A stretch of 64,000 nt of DNA from Hericium rajendrae (GCA_033439255.1 CM065887.1:1550001-1614000), one strand, 5' to 3'; counted from the stretch's first letter, positions 24,681-36,351 are shown. The notes: generated by a model from the sequence alone, not told the origin. Translations and numbers: made by a program.

Positions 24681-26130
24681 TGAAGGAAGGAAGAAAGGAA
24701 GGTTTATTCCGCAGTGGTCCCATTCCGGAACAGAGCGGTGTTCATACTACATAGTCAGGCACAAACTACGCTATGTACACTCAAGTCATGTAACTACTCC
24801 GATCGCTGTCGAGGATGACGCACATAGACGACAAAGTAGAAAAGACAAACACACAGAATTGAACAGAGAGAGCAGTGTAGCGGGTGAACTGATGAAAAAC
24901 CCACACCAGGAAAATCTCTTTTTGAGGGAAAAACCTGTGTGTGGGTAAACCAGGCCGCCACAAGACACATGAATCACGACCCGATGAAAGATCCATGCAA
25001 AGGAAAACCTCAGATGAGACCAAAACCGACGCCATGGCAAAACCGGGTCAGTACCGAGCGGCGGGGATGAGCCCGCGGCAGGAAAACCTCCCGCGAGGGT
25101 AAACCCATGCGCGCGAGAACCTCGTGGCTATGAGACCGGGTCAATCCTAGACAACGTCCCATAGAGACACGACAAGAGTGTGAGGGACCGGCCAGCGCAC
25201 GAGCAAACAGAGACATACCACATGCGAAACTTGTGCAGAAGCATGAATGAACACGGCCGAGGCAGCAAAGACCTCGAGCACATCGAAGGTGAACTTCGCA
25301 AGCATGTCGAGGATGCCCCGCTCGCGCACAAGGCTCTTTGTGATCGAGCGTGTATCGTGAGACCCGAACAGCGTACGAGAGCGCGTTGGACCCAGGAACT
25401 GAGAGGCACGTTCGAGGAAGGAAGTGCGGAGGGAGCAAAGTGACGGGTGAGCACAGCATTCCAACAAGGCATGTTCGGGGGATTCTACAGCTGCTTTACA
25501 GAAGCGACAAAGGCGTCAGCATCGCAGGATGCGAGGCTGATGTGCAGAAGGACGGCGCAGGTCCTTGCAAGCCAGATGGTGGTCGGTGAAGAGGAGGCGT
25601 GTGAGGGCTAGTCGGTGAGGTGGGATTCGGACCTGGAGATAAGGCCTGAAATGGAAAACCGGCTGGCTGGGCAACTCACCGTGATGTACAATCTCCGTCC
25701 GTCCATTCAAAAGCGTCGCACGAGGGGAAGCGTTGATGACAGCAGACCAATGTGTGCGCATGGAAGCGGTAACACGTGCGAGAATGTCTGGTATTTGCTT
25801 TGCTGTCAATAACGGACAGCATGACGTGTACCGGGAGAGGCAGAGTGTGCAGGATATAAATAACGTCTGAAGCCCATCCGGGCACGCCATCAGCCGCCAA
25901 GTGGAGAAATGCGCGGAATGCATGGCATACGAGGCGGTCCGGCGGCTGCAGCGAGGCGTAGTGAACGAATGGGAGGAGGAGGAGTTGCACGCGGCGATAG
26001 CGCAGCGGTTCCAAACTTGTCTCGGTATAGAGGAAGGCGAGCGTCGACCGGGCGGAGAGACCTAATAAGTGGCGAAAAAATGCATGCTGAACATGCTCCA
26101 AAGATGCGAGCAAGGTTGTCTGCCTCGTGT
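24680..26130 (-). mobile_element. 5'-truncated LINE (non-LTR retrotransposon), 3' part
   Basis: The minus strand encodes the region after the reverse transcriptase of a fungal LINE, with VQHAFFRHLLGLSARSTLAF and FLYTETSLEPLRYRRVQLLL near 26090-26000. Further on comes the C-terminal zinc-knuckle area with the ending LLECCAHPSL near 25460. The pieces are in different frames, so the copy is decayed. The 5' end stops near 26130, before any polymerase motif, which is the usual outcome of incomplete target-primed insertion. The rest, to about 24680, is 3' UTR with an AATAAA word and a TTCC-type simple repeat. Target duplications were not identified. Confidence 0.65.
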
Positions 26131-26137
26131 CGTCTAC

Positions 26138-26298
26138 GTCATGCTTATTCGCCGTGTATAGGCTAGAATTGGTCTATGTGGTGCTTGTTCGCCGTGCATT
26201 TAGGCGACAACTGTTCTATGTGGCGCTTGTTCGCCGTGTATAGGCGACAACTGTTCTATGTGGCGCTTGTTCGCCGTGTGTAGGCGACAACTGTTCAT
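26138..26298. repeat. 40-bp minisatellite, four copies
   Basis: Units start at 26138, 26178, 26220 and 26260. The core is GTGGCGCTTGTTCGCCGTGT followed by a variable base and AGGCGACAACTGTTCTAT. Each unit contains the inverted words TTCGCC and GGCGAC. It abuts the truncated LINE end. Confidence 0.85.
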
Positions 26299-26570
26299 GT
26301 GTTCTTGCTCAGGACAACTGGTCCCATGTAGACGTTTCACGTTGAAGATCATTGCCGTCTGGGCTGTTGGTCCGGGCGGATTTCCAACACCTTTGCACCC
26401 TTCTTCCTGCAAGCTGCAGATGGACATTCCGGGTGTCGACCTCAAGTCATTTCGCAGTCGCCTGCTCGTGAGTAGTATAAATATGTCCCTGTTCCTCCTC
26501 TTTCTCTTCACTGCTATCTCTTCCACCCGCTGCTTCCCGTCTCCCAACCCACTCGCTCTTTGTGCTGATC

Positions 26571-27426
26571 ATGCCGTCTCTTTCTCCCTTTTCCTCGCCA
26601 TCTGCAACTGCTCACACTGCTCACACCGGGATCCGACGTTCACCTTCATTCGAGCGGATGCGCGAGCAACTTTCTCAGATGGAACAAGCAGTTGCCATCG
26701 CCTCTCGCCAAGTACACCGTCTTCGCGAACAGTGTGGCGAAATGAAAGAAATCCTTGGCACTGTCATCCACAACTTCTACGACGCGCAAGACAGGATTGA
26801 CATCCTCCATCTTCTCATCCGTGACCGACGTCATGGCCTAGCTCAGAATTCCGGTCAGTCTCTCCTCTGCATTTCCCTTCCCTTACCATGTTCAACCACC
26901 CCCTCCAGACCTCCCTCGTCACAACATGCCTCCGGGAACCCCGTCCGCCCGATCCTTTCCACCACAAGACCGCGTGGAATATTGGTTATACCTCTACACA
27001 ACGTATCCGCATCTCGCACCGGCTGGCATTTCCGGTCTCGATAATACCGTAACACCGCATCTCGTTCGCGCATGGCGATTCGGCGTAGAGACGGGGCCGG
27101 ATGAGGGGGACGAAGGGGATGGGGTGCTCGAGATGATTTGGATGATGGAGCTGGCCAGCATTTTCTCGGTCGCTGGGTTATTCGCCCAGATCGAAGTTGC
27201 GATGACTCGTCCGCGACCGCGGTCTGACTTTGGCTTTCCCCGTCCTTATCCCGGGGACTGTGGTCACATCACCCCTCCCCAAGTCGTCGACCACCTACTT
27301 CGATGTGGCATCAACGACAACCTCATTGCCGGTCTCGAGGAGATATTCATTTCCCGAGCGAGATCCTTTCCAACTGAGCCCACGACGATCCCGCCGGATG
27401 CACCGGATGCCGAGGATGTCATGTAG
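26571..27426 (+). CDS. Unrecognised 266-aa protein, two exons
   Basis: Exons 26571-26853 and 26909-27426 join in phase across a 55-bp intron to give 266 aa. The N-terminal 95 residues are serine-rich, then a coiled coil (FERMREQLSQMEQAVAIASR ... LREQCGEMKEILG). The second exon looks like a folded helical domain with EYWLYLYTTYPHLAPAGISG and a short acidic end (PDAPDAEDVM). There is no membrane segment. It lies in tandem, about 320 bp upstream of the intact F-box gene. Function unknown. Confidence 0.6.
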
Positions 27427-27747
27427 GGTCCATCCATCGCGGCGCAGGCTCCACGTGGCTTTCAGAGGATCCTCATTATTAGATATGCGTCGTGTTTTGA
27501 TGCACGCCTTGTTTTGATGCCCGCCTGTTTGCTTGTTATTGATTCTCTAGGTCCGCAACTGTCAGCCCTGTCATGTCGATGTAACGTAGTGTGACTGTTA
27601 TTCTCCCTTGTGTGTAAGCCGGACACTTCGTGTACTTAGTCCTCCTCCACTCAATTCCCATTTCTCTCTTCGTTACCAAATATCTGTGCGTTGAAAAGAA
27701 CACCATGTCTGACGGTACAATGCAAGTCTGCTCTCGATCCGTTGTCC

Positions 27748-29667
27748 ATGAATGGTAGTGTCTCACATCCCTGTTACAGGATCCCCACGCACACCGACCC
27801 GCATGATATCGAGCGAGAGCGACGTCGGCTGGACAAATTAATAAAAAATGTAGATGGAGAGCTCGTTGCTGTCCGCGCCTGTGGCAACGACCCGCATGGC
27901 ATGGGGGACGTCATCCGAAGACTGAGGACGGACCGCACTGCCATCTGCACCAAGCGAAATACACTATCACCTCTTGCCTGCATCCCCATTGAATTGCAAA
28001 ATCGTATCTTGCACTTCTGCGCTGCTAACGAGCCAGCATCCATGAAAGGCCTGGGGTGGCTTCACATCACGCATACCTGCACCTTTCTCCGAGTCGCCGC
28101 ATTACAGGATGGCAGCCTGTGGACAAATATTTGCACGGGATTATCTCAGCCCTGGAGAGAAGCCCTGGTGGAACGCTCCCACTCACTGCCCCTGTCCTAC
28201 AGGGATGTATATTGGAGGCATAACATCCCCACCCCGCATACCGTTGCACTCCTGGCGCAATGCATGCGTCGCATCCGCCATCTTTCCCTTGTCAACTTTA
28301 TCTCAGGTTCCTTCAACCTGATTCGATCCCTGGTCCATCCGGCGCCGATCTTGGAATCGGTATTTCTTGCAGTCCGGTTACGGAGCGGCCGTGTGGGTAT
28401 CCTCCCCGCAGACCTCTTTGAAGAGCAAGCGCCTTCGCTCCGCATGATGACGCTACATTACCTTGTCCCGACATGGTCCGCATCATTCATGCGCAACCTC
28501 ACCAAATTGCACATAAATAATCACTTCACGTCAATTTCCGACGTTATGAACATTGATTCTGAACATGATGGCATTCCCTACGCTGAATCCGAGCATGAGC
28601 CACCCCCTGCTGCTGGTCCATCCCCCGAGAAGGCCTTTCTCGATCTCATCCTTGCTTTATCGCAAATGTATGCACTAGAGACATTGTTCATGTCTCACTG
28701 CTTCCCTTCCCAGCCTGACCCCCCTCCGGACGTGCCCATGGTCCAACTGACTCGTCTCCGTCACTTCACATGTGAATCAAACTCATTCCTCCACATCGGC
28801 AATGTCATCCAGCATGTCCACATACCTCCCTTATGCGATGTCTTCATCCTAGGCTATGCCCCTGAGGTGGACGATTTTTCCACCGTGACCCATTTTCTCA
28901 ATAACCATGTTGCACCTTATCCTATGACGATGCGAGTCAAGCCTGTCTCGTCATCTGAGTCCTGGGACCTGTCTTTCTGGGCCGATGTCCCTCTCCCTCA
29001 AGACACGGACTATCCCCCTGGCAGTGCAGATATCCCGTGCGCACGTGTGGTCGCCCATGTCGCCCGCGGGAGGTCTGAGGGAGTATTGCACAGGCACCTC
29101 CTCGAGCCCTTGGACCATTGTCCAAGCCCAGAGACTAAGGTCTCCATCCGACACCTGATCGTGGAGTCCGGCAAGGATCACGGTTTAAACTGGGCCCGCA
29201 AGTCCGGCCACGAGAACCTGCAGTCGAGCAACTGGATCTCCCATTTTGCCAGTTACACCAATATTCACACTGTATCCGTCAAGGGCGACGTTGGCCGCAC
29301 ATTATGCATGGCACTTGCTGCCCCCTGCTCGTACATGCCGAAGCTAGAGCACGATGAAGTCCAAGAAACGATACCCCCGGACTTCCCGCATCTCTTCAGA
29401 AATGTCACCCAAATCCATTTTTCAGAAGTGGATTTTGACACTGAGCATCCGAGGATTGAAAACCGTGAATTCTTTGCCCCTCGTCCTTCTTACGCTGTTG
29501 GCTACATTCTCAAGCAATCCCTGGCCTATCGCCATGCAGCGCTTGGGACACGGCTCACTCTCGTTATGCAGAACTGTGCAATCACAGTCAGCCAGGTGGA
29601 GGCCTTGCGAACCCTTGCGGATGTGGAATGGGACTCTGTGCAGTCTCCGTTGACAGCAGAGGATTAG
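27748..29667 (+). CDS. F-box protein, 639 aa, single exon
   Basis: Likely substrate adaptor of an SCF ubiquitin ligase. After an N-terminal coiled coil (DIERERRRLDKLIKN) comes an F-box-like segment, CIPIELQNRILHFC ... LGWLHITHTCTFLRVAALQD, then a long leucine-rich body with RLRHFTCESNSFLHIG and IPPLCDVFILG. This is the architecture of the large F-box family in Agaricomycetes. The frame is open for 639 codons. I took the ATG at 27748; an upstream ATG at about 27704 with a short intron, as suggested by the paralogue, is possible. The minus-strand gene at 8901-10883 is a broken paralogue. The two face away from the KDZ block. Confidence 0.75.
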   Translation: MNGSVSHPCYRIPTHTDPHDIERERRRLDKLIKNVDGELVAVRACGNDPHGMGDVIRRLRTDRTAICTKRNTLSPLACIPIELQNRILHFCAANEPASMKGLGWLHITHTCTFLRVAALQDGSLWTNICTGLSQPWREALVERSHSLPLSYRDVYWRHNIPTPHTVALLAQCMRRIRHLSLVNFISGSFNLIRSLVHPAPILESVFLAVRLRSGRVGILPADLFEEQAPSLRMMTLHYLVPTWSASFMRNLTKLHINNHFTSISDVMNIDSEHDGIPYAESEHEPPPAAGPSPEKAFLDLILALSQMYALETLFMSHCFPSQPDPPPDVPMVQLTRLRHFTCESNSFLHIGNVIQHVHIPPLCDVFILGYAPEVDDFSTVTHFLNNHVAPYPMTMRVKPVSSSESWDLSFWADVPLPQDTDYPPGSADIPCARVVAHVARGRSEGVLHRHLLEPLDHCPSPETKVSIRHLIVESGKDHGLNWARKSGHENLQSSNWISHFASYTNIHTVSVKGDVGRTLCMALAAPCSYMPKLEHDEVQETIPPDFPHLFRNVTQIHFSEVDFDTEHPRIENREFFAPRPSYAVGYILKQSLAYRHAALGTRLTLVMQNCAITVSQVEALRTLADVEWDSVQSPLTAED

Positions 29668-30440
29668 GGGGGATGAGGAAGTTGTAGGGGAGCCCGGCTT
29701 GCATTATGCAATTCCGTGACCGCATATACCTGTACCTCATGTGTCGTCTTGTCATTTTGCTGGATCGAATGTCATCTGTGATTATTCACCCTGTTACCAA
29801 AAGGACCTCCATTCTGGCTTATGATGCAAATGATGATATACACCTCCCTCGGACCCGACGGTTGACGCTATCCTATCATTTGAATCCGAAATCGTACATG
29901 GTCCGGTTATTGTCCCCCAGCGATTGCAATGTCCATTACCACTTCCCAGGTACGCCCTTACCGGACTGAAACATCCAGTGCGACGGAGCTATATCATCCC
30001 CAGTCATACCAGTACCGCACCGGGGTATGATTCCCTAGCTATGCCAATCTCTATAACCAATTCTCTGGCATCAATTTCTACGGTTCCACTGGGTCATTAT
30101 GGTGGATGTGACACCGTGGCAGATCGAAGGACTCGGGCGATGTTCTAGATGGTGACTGAGTCAGTGGGATCCTGTCCGGAAAGCCGGAATGGTCTGCCGG
30201 ATCTGGCCATGCTTCCGAAAGAATGGTTCTCTGGGACAAGCCGCTTACCGAGCGTCGTTCTAGACATGATGCTGGGGTGGCCTACATCCGAAGACAGTTG
30301 CCGTCCGGAGGAGTGTTTGCATGTCGGATCAGCTCCGGCTAGGACTAGGACCCTGACATAAGATGACCCGCAGCATGTCCCATTGCAATCTAAGGATAGC
30401 GTCCAAGCCTTCTAATAAGTTGACTGAGTCTACCAGAATA
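29668..30440. other. Intergenic, nothing clear
   Basis: CCGGA-rich DNA with no exon chain that I can support. Confidence 0.4.
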
Positions 30441-30446
30441 TTTTAG

Positions 30447-30920
30447 CTACTGCTCTTCATAGAAAAGCTCCGAGGTTTTCTGTAATTGAATATGGAGCTC
30501 GATGAGCTCCCGCAATTCCTCCGTCTTCCACGCAATCAAGCGACGCAAAACGCCAATTTCTTCTAATCGGCTCGGTCTGCTCAGTTGAGTCCGGTGTGAA
30601 GGGTAGGCGCTCACCGGTCAGGACCTGGTGCTGCCAGGCCTTCCTGTCCGGTTCTGACGGAAGGGTCAATGTCGACGTAATACGGAGCCACTGTACCAAT
30701 GATGAAGATGCGGCTCTATAGCGTAATGATGAAACTTGCCTCAGGTGGGGTGATATCAGAATCATTCCGGCTCGAGGACAGAAAAGATGAATTCTGTCCA
30801 GGCTGATGGGACTCGGTTGAGACATGGTTCCGGCGGTTTGGCGACTGGCGCGAAGCAAGGGTGGAGTCCTGTACATGCAACACAAGGAGGCAGGAGCAAT
30901 GGAGTCCAAAAAGAGACATG
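30447..30920 (-). CDS. Possible small coiled-coil protein
   Basis: The best piece is the last exon (about 30573-30447), which reads RLEEIGVLRRLIAWKTEE and then LRELIELHIQLQKTSELFYE before a stop, a clear amphipathic helix. Upstream, an exon with SPISLDRIHLFCPRAG or a serine-rich alternative frame could belong to it, with an acceptor at TGAGCAG. Start and introns are unresolved. Function unknown. Confidence 0.3.
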
Positions 30921-31218
30921 TTTAAGTGGACTAATAGTGACAGGTTTACAAGTGCATTCTAACCTTGTTCAGGACTGTTTGTTTTGTGGTATTGTCAGAC
31001 ATATTGTTTTGAGAGGACAAGAACAGGACAAGCAGACGGGACCCAGTAAAGGCGTTCTCGGTCTGCATGGAGGTGTCGCCAATATGTTGTCACAGTCACG
31101 CATCACGGTCACCTCGGATCGCCCATCCAGCGGCTATTGCCGGATGCTGTGTCTGCCAGCACAGTTGTACTGTTCCCCCTCCCACGCTCACTTTGTTGAC
31201 ATTGTTCGCCCACCCGGT

Positions 31219-33076
31219 ATGACTACTACTTCAGAACTCCTCGGCAACCTTCAATTGCACGAGGCCCGTGTGGGGTGTGCCCTGGTCGCTTTGAAGAAGG
31301 CCATTGAGATTCAGCCGATGTCGAACAAGCGCCGGGAGTGGTGGCACCGCCGATTGTTGAAAGAATGTGTAAGTTCTGTTCTAGCTTTTAGCTTGTACAT
31401 TTAGCTTACTGGGGTCATGTTGTTAGGACACAGCGTCTTGCATCATTCAAATGCTCAAAGGGATGGACAAGAACAAGACATTCGCATTACCCCCGCTGAT
31501 CCAGAGTGTTGGCAGGAATTTGGTTGGTCTCATAAGGGCGAAGAGATTGTTGGATCCGAAGACCTTCGCGGGCACGGTGGACTCCTTTTCGGAGGGGAGG
31601 GATGATTGGTCGAAGTGTGTGGGGAGAATTCCATTGTCAGAGCGTTGGTGGGTTTCAGAAGATTTGGATCACAACACAACCGTGCCCTCCCCCTCTCCCC
31701 CAGTCCCGGGAACATCACGTGGGGCCACAGAACGCCTTCCTACCGAGTCTGTGCGGTCTGCTGAGTCCGTTGACGGTGGAAAGACACCTGCTGCGTCAAC
31801 CAGCAGACCGATCCGACCCCCTGCTGTACAATCCGCGGGACATGCCATCTTAGCAACGACTGAAATGGCCGTTAAGCCTGTCGGTTTCACATCTGCACCC
31901 CATCCGGCACCACTAAGCACTACTCAGAGCGCAACAACTGATGATCCTCTGGAGAGAAACGAGCAGAGGCCATCCGGATCTTCGATCACATTTACAGAAG
32001 ACCGCCGCATCCCAGCCCAGATTCCCTCTGGAGCTCCAACGACCCTGGCCCTGACTGCGCCGGCTCCACCAGTCCAGTCCGGCCTCCAAGTCGCACATAA
32101 TGAACAGCTCGATGTGGTTATGGCAGGCAGTCCGGGGGATCAGGAACTGGACCGACCCCATCACGCCGAAGCGGAGAGCTCTCCGGACGTGCAGGATCCT
32201 CCTGCAGGTAACGGAGCGGGAAAGAAGGGTAAAGGGAGTCCTATGCCCGATGGGCCCCCAGACGACCTACCTGTAGTGGTAAGCATATCTGCCTTTCTCT
32301 TGTTTGTTCCTGCATGCTAAAGTCTTCATTCAGTCCCCACCTTGTTCCCCCTGTAGTCGAAAGGGTACTCGATGCGTACGGTCTGAAAATTCGAATGGAG
32401 CATGCTGGTGGTGTTGGAAACGCCGGGCTAAGTGTCCCTTGGCAGGTGGGCGGGGCAAGACCCGTAGAACAGGCAAGAGAGGTTCCGACGGAGAAGGCGG
32501 GGAGCGGGAAGCCGGGGAGCAAGCGGCAGAACGAGCTACCAACGTCTCGGGACGGAAACGTAAGGTAATCCACTCCATCGCCGAGAGTATGGGGGCTCAT
32601 TAACCATATTTCTAGGCCCTCCGAAGTCTGCGGAATATGTTGTCACGGACGACGATGGAGCAGAACCAATTCCTGCTGCACCTCCTGTGGGGAAGAAACC
32701 CCGCACGCTGCCCCCACATCACCCGGACCGAGAGGGTAGTCCGTCTGCAGCTAGAGGATTGCCAGGCGCCAAGAACAGCTCTAATAGTCGTGTCACTCTG
32801 ACCAGTGATGTGAGCTTGCACTCAATTGGGGACCTCGCACAACGCTCATGGTCAACGGCGCAGTCTCTCCAAAGCCAGGTTGATGACCTCAAGGAGGAAG
32901 TGTGCAAGCTCCGAGGGCTCATCAAGACTCACGCACGTGACAACAGTTTGGGGCAGCAGCGCCTGGAGGAGGACTACGTTGTGCTGCAGGGCCAGATGCG
33001 AAACCTCCAGGTGGACCAGAACACGTTGAAGGACCAGGTGGCACACGTCACAAGGATCCAGGTCGAGAGTGCGTAG
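31219..33076 (+). CDS. Protein with Zn2Cys6-like cluster and coiled coil, 562 aa
   Basis: Exons 31219-31368, 31427-32278, 32334-32559 and 32616-33076 join in phase and give 562 aa. Residues 1-110 are helical (QLHEARVGCALVALKKAIEI; LVGLIRAKRLLDPKTFAG). A long proline/serine-rich disordered stretch follows. At about residues 335-375 lies C-x2-C-x6-C-x8-C-x2-C-x6-C (PCSPCSRKGTRC ... ACWWCWKRRAKC), the spacing of a binuclear zinc cluster but internal and with a WW pair. The C-terminal 100 residues form a coiled coil (LQSQVDDLKEEVCKLRGL). DNA binding as a dimer is plausible but inferred. The exact family is not recognised. Confidence 0.65.
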
Positions 33077-33199
33077 TCACAGTCAGTTCCTCATTATTTA
33101 CATTTTATTTAGTCAGGCATGGATTCTCGTGCGCGTTTATCAGTAGTTCCCTTCATCGTGTGGATAGTCCGGCTGAGAAAGTAGTAGTCCGCAGACAAT

Positions 33200-33480
33200 A
33201 CAATTGTATTCTGATTCTCGTATACCGGTCCATTGCACGCTGAAACCGGTTGGCCCAAGTCCGTTGAGTGAATCCGAATCTGCCGCCAGATTTGAGCATA
33301 AGTCCGAGGCCTAAGGATCTGAGAATCTGAAATTCCGAGTCCGAATCCGAACCCTAGTCCGAATAATATAAGTCCGAATCCGAGTCCGAGTCCGAGTCCG
33401 AATGTGCATGCAGTGGTCCGAGACCGGGCTGGTGAATCCGGACAGGGACGAGGCCAGTTGAGCTGGGCCGTAGTTTGCGA
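33200..33480. repeat. GTCCGA-type simple repeat
   Basis: Imperfect runs of GTCCGA/ATCCGA lie around 33250-33420, including three to four perfect units of GAGTCC near 33380-33400. Confidence 0.6.
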
Positions 33481-33511
33481 GGCATTAAATATGGGTGACC
33501 GAGCTGCACCG

Positions 33512-33680
33512 TAAACTGCGGTACATATCTATGCAAGCCGACCCGTAACCTACGGTCTATTCCCAAATCCAGCTGGTTCGTGGCTTACGGACCAAAAACG
33601 GTGATTCCAGCTGGCTTTGACCAGTCCGTAACTTACGGCCTTAGGCCACTTTTGTCTGGCCCGTAGGTTGCGGCGAAAGT
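33512..33680. repeat. Array of CCGTAAnnTACGG-type palindromes
   Basis: Five imperfect palindromes occur in about 170 bp: CCGTAAACTGCGG (33512), CCGTAACCTACGG (33543), TTCGTGGCTTACGGACC (33576), CCGTAACTTACGG (33627) and CCCGTAGGTTGCGG (33660). The fourth overlaps the stop codon of the neighbouring transposase-like gene. Confidence 0.6.
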
Positions 33681-35772
33681 CAATGTATTGTGTGGAAAAG
33701 CGATGTAATCGAGCAAATATGTGATCAGCTCAGCGGCAGCGTCACAGTGAGATTGGAACCTGGTATTGCTTGTCGAAGGAAATTTCACACCACATTTCTT
33801 GTCCTCGAGCCGATGCTTGACTTGCTCAAAATACCATCGGTGGATATCTTGGTGTCCTTTCTTGTCATCTTTATTGTTGAATATTGCACCGGCAAGGCTT
33901 GTGAGTTTGATCCCGCCACGCCCACTAACTTCAGCTGCTTGCACAGCCGCTGCTTCGGTAGCAGCGCTAAGCTGAATGGTAGCGGCATTTGCTTTGTTCG
34001 CAAGAAGCATAGGCGGCTGTGCATTGATCTTCTCCCATTCTGCTTGCATGGCATCGTTGCCGCCCTTCACGGTGTTCAGGTCTTTGTGCATGCAGCAGCC
34101 GCCTCGTACGAAGAACAGGAGTTTGCGTTCTTCGTCTGCAGGTAACTCTGCCAGCGCCTCGGCCCCCAGCTCCTCGGCAAGTGTAGACAGGGCAGCCCGA
34201 ACTCGCTCATCACGTTTATTGGCGTCAAGCGATGACCAAGCCTCAGAATTAACCTCGGTAGCAAGAGCTTCAGCCGACCGACGATCAAGGTCCTCAAGCG
34301 ACATAGATGCCATACGAGCCCACCCAAGATCTCTCTGTGCGACAGTCGTCTTCCATTCTTGCATTGCTCGTGCAGTCTTGAGCTGATCGCTGGCATGGTC
34401 TCCATGCATGCCCTTGATTTTGCGAGCGAAGTCATCAGGTTTGAAGGTGACACCCTCAGCCTTCGCAAAAGGTGCCTCGTCAAGCAGTGCTGACATCTCG
34501 TTGACAGACTCCCGCCATCCGGAGACTTGAGTCTCGCTCGTATGATCAAGCGCTTGATCAACGCCGACTAAGCGTGTATGATGTGTCGCTGGACCAGATG
34601 GATTTTGATACGATGGTACGAGAACGTTGACATGACGAGCCTCATAGTTAATCTTACGATGTGTCGTTCCATCACTGCTTGCCGTAAAACCTTGCAACAA
34701 GGTCAGTCTCAAATTATATGAGACTAGTTTCATATTACTGACCTTCCGTTTGTGCCAGCTCGTAAGCAACCTGCATTTTCGATGCAATACCGCCTTCGTT
34801 CACTGCTCGTTGCACCGTTCGCCGGCTCATGGTGCGCGTGACCTTGATTCCAAATGCCCGACCAAGCGCAACAATTGTCGGACCAACCGCAGCCTGAGAA
34901 CAGCCAGCCTTTTGGAGCAGACGAGCAGTTTTCCGTGCATCGGATGTGTACACGCCATTCTCGGTGAGCTTCCAAGTCAGAGCACGTTTCTGACCAAGCG
35001 CGGCTGCCCGAGCACGTTCTAGCGCCTTTTTGCATGCCCGTCTTGCACGGAGGTGCTGCATCTGGGCTGCCTTGGTTTTCCTTCGAGATCCTTGAAGCTC
35101 CTTTTGCAAGGTCATAGCCCGAGCACCAGAGGTATCCACAAGCAAGGTGAGTTCAGCTATCTTGTTATGAGCAACCTGTAGTCTGTTCGAGTAAGCCTCA
35201 AGAGCACCCGAGTTCGCCAGAGCAGCCTCCGTGTGAGCAAGCGCAGCCTCATGAACAGCCTTGGCTTCACGGTCAAGTAGTATTGCTGTCGCTTGAGAAG
35301 AACGCTTGAGATCCTCGCGAAGCGCAGCTCGTTCCGAGATCAAGACCGCTTCTCGTTTCTTGGCGCGGGACAGTGCTTTGCGTCGCGATTCGAGCTTCTT
35401 GAGGATTCCCCGAAGTCGTAGAGCAGTGAGACTTTCTGATTCCAGTGAGTTCCCGAGCTTTTGTTGACAGTCCCCTAGTGCTAACTGTAGATCCCCGAGA
35501 AGAGCTGCTACTTCAAGCCGGCCTTTCTCGGCATCACAGAGAGAGGACTGCAGATCAATAACTTCGTCCTCAAGAACAGAAATGCGCTGCTGAGCAATCA
35601 ACAGATCAAGACCAGCATCAGCCTTAGATGTTCGAGTCCGAGAAGTACGCGAGGATGGTGCGCGCTGCCGCACAAGAGCAGCTTTCTTTGGTGAGCCTTC
35701 CATTTTCCTCTTAAACTTGTGCAGGTTCTTTGACTGCTGTTGCCGCAGGGATGAGCGTCCAGAAGGCGGCAT
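33633..35772 (-). CDS. Transposase-like protein of the CMHKDLN family, 3'-truncated
   Basis: I recognise this as a widespread Agaricomycete transposon protein without being able to name its superfamily. Two exons, 35772-34743 and 34690-33633, join in phase across a 52-bp intron. Residues 1-270 form a long coiled coil (ISVLEDEVIDLQSSLCDAEK). A small DNA-binding-like domain follows (ENGVYTSDARKTARLLQKAG; MSRRTVQRAVNEGG). An RNase H-like core comes next: TASSDGTTHRKINYEARHVN with a candidate catalytic Asp, GMHGDHASDQ, GGCCMHKDLNTVKGGN and FPSTSNTRFQSHCDAAAELI. Relatives continue well beyond that point, while here the frame ends about 25 residues later inside a palindrome, so the C-terminal part is missing. 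An in-frame ATG at 35904 is an alternative start. Probably a dead or non-autonomous element. Confidence 0.6.
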
Positions 35773-35904
35773 GATGTACTCGAGAGTAGGTTCAATGGAA
35801 GGAGAGATCACAATGGGAGATGATAAGTCTTGTCTATCTTTCGTGTCGAGCGGCGACGCGTTAGACGACGCGTTTTGACGCGTCGCGTCCTCGCACCCAA
35901 TCAT

Positions 35905-36351
35905 CCATGGTACTCACTGATGCGTGTCTTTCCTCTCTACGAAAACACACTTTCTCGCCACTTCTCAATAACAAGACCTATTCTGTGAATAGCAAGCTAG
36001 GATTTGGTGTTGTGAATTGAGAAGTTAGTGTGTCTTCGTTGAGATATTCATTTTTCTCGCATATTTTATACCTTTTCTCATTCATTATCGCAAAATACGA
36101 GGTTTCCTTCCACCAAATGGAAGATATACATGTATACTATCCGTTCGCTGCATTCGTTTTGTATAAAATTGTACATAGAAGTTCTAGTTCGAAATTTTGC
36201 GAGGGGGTCTCTGCGCGGACACCGCGAGCCAGTCGCGTCGACGGCCGGGGTGCCGAGAGCGATATTCTCACGCTCGACGCGACATCCGCCATGCCCACCT
36301 CCACTCAGTTGACGCGACGCGTCTTGCTTGCTTTGATCAACCACCATCGTT
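35905..36351. promoter_or_regulatory. Upstream region of thymidylate synthase gene
   Basis: AT-rich DNA with ATATTTTATACC near 36060 and GTATAAAATTG near 36160 as TATA-like words. CG-rich repeats of GACGCG type (36225-36330) lie just before the start. Such GACGCGTC words (GACGCGACGCGTC near 36313) resemble the MCB cell-cycle element ACGCGT that controls this gene in yeast; use of it here is inference. Confidence 0.45.

Noticed and set aside
10884-33480. Terminal inverted repeats for the KDZ block
   Set aside because: Compared by eye the 11-12 kb DNA with 24.4-24.7 kb and with 33.1-33.5 kb; only short CCGGA or GTATAC words matched.
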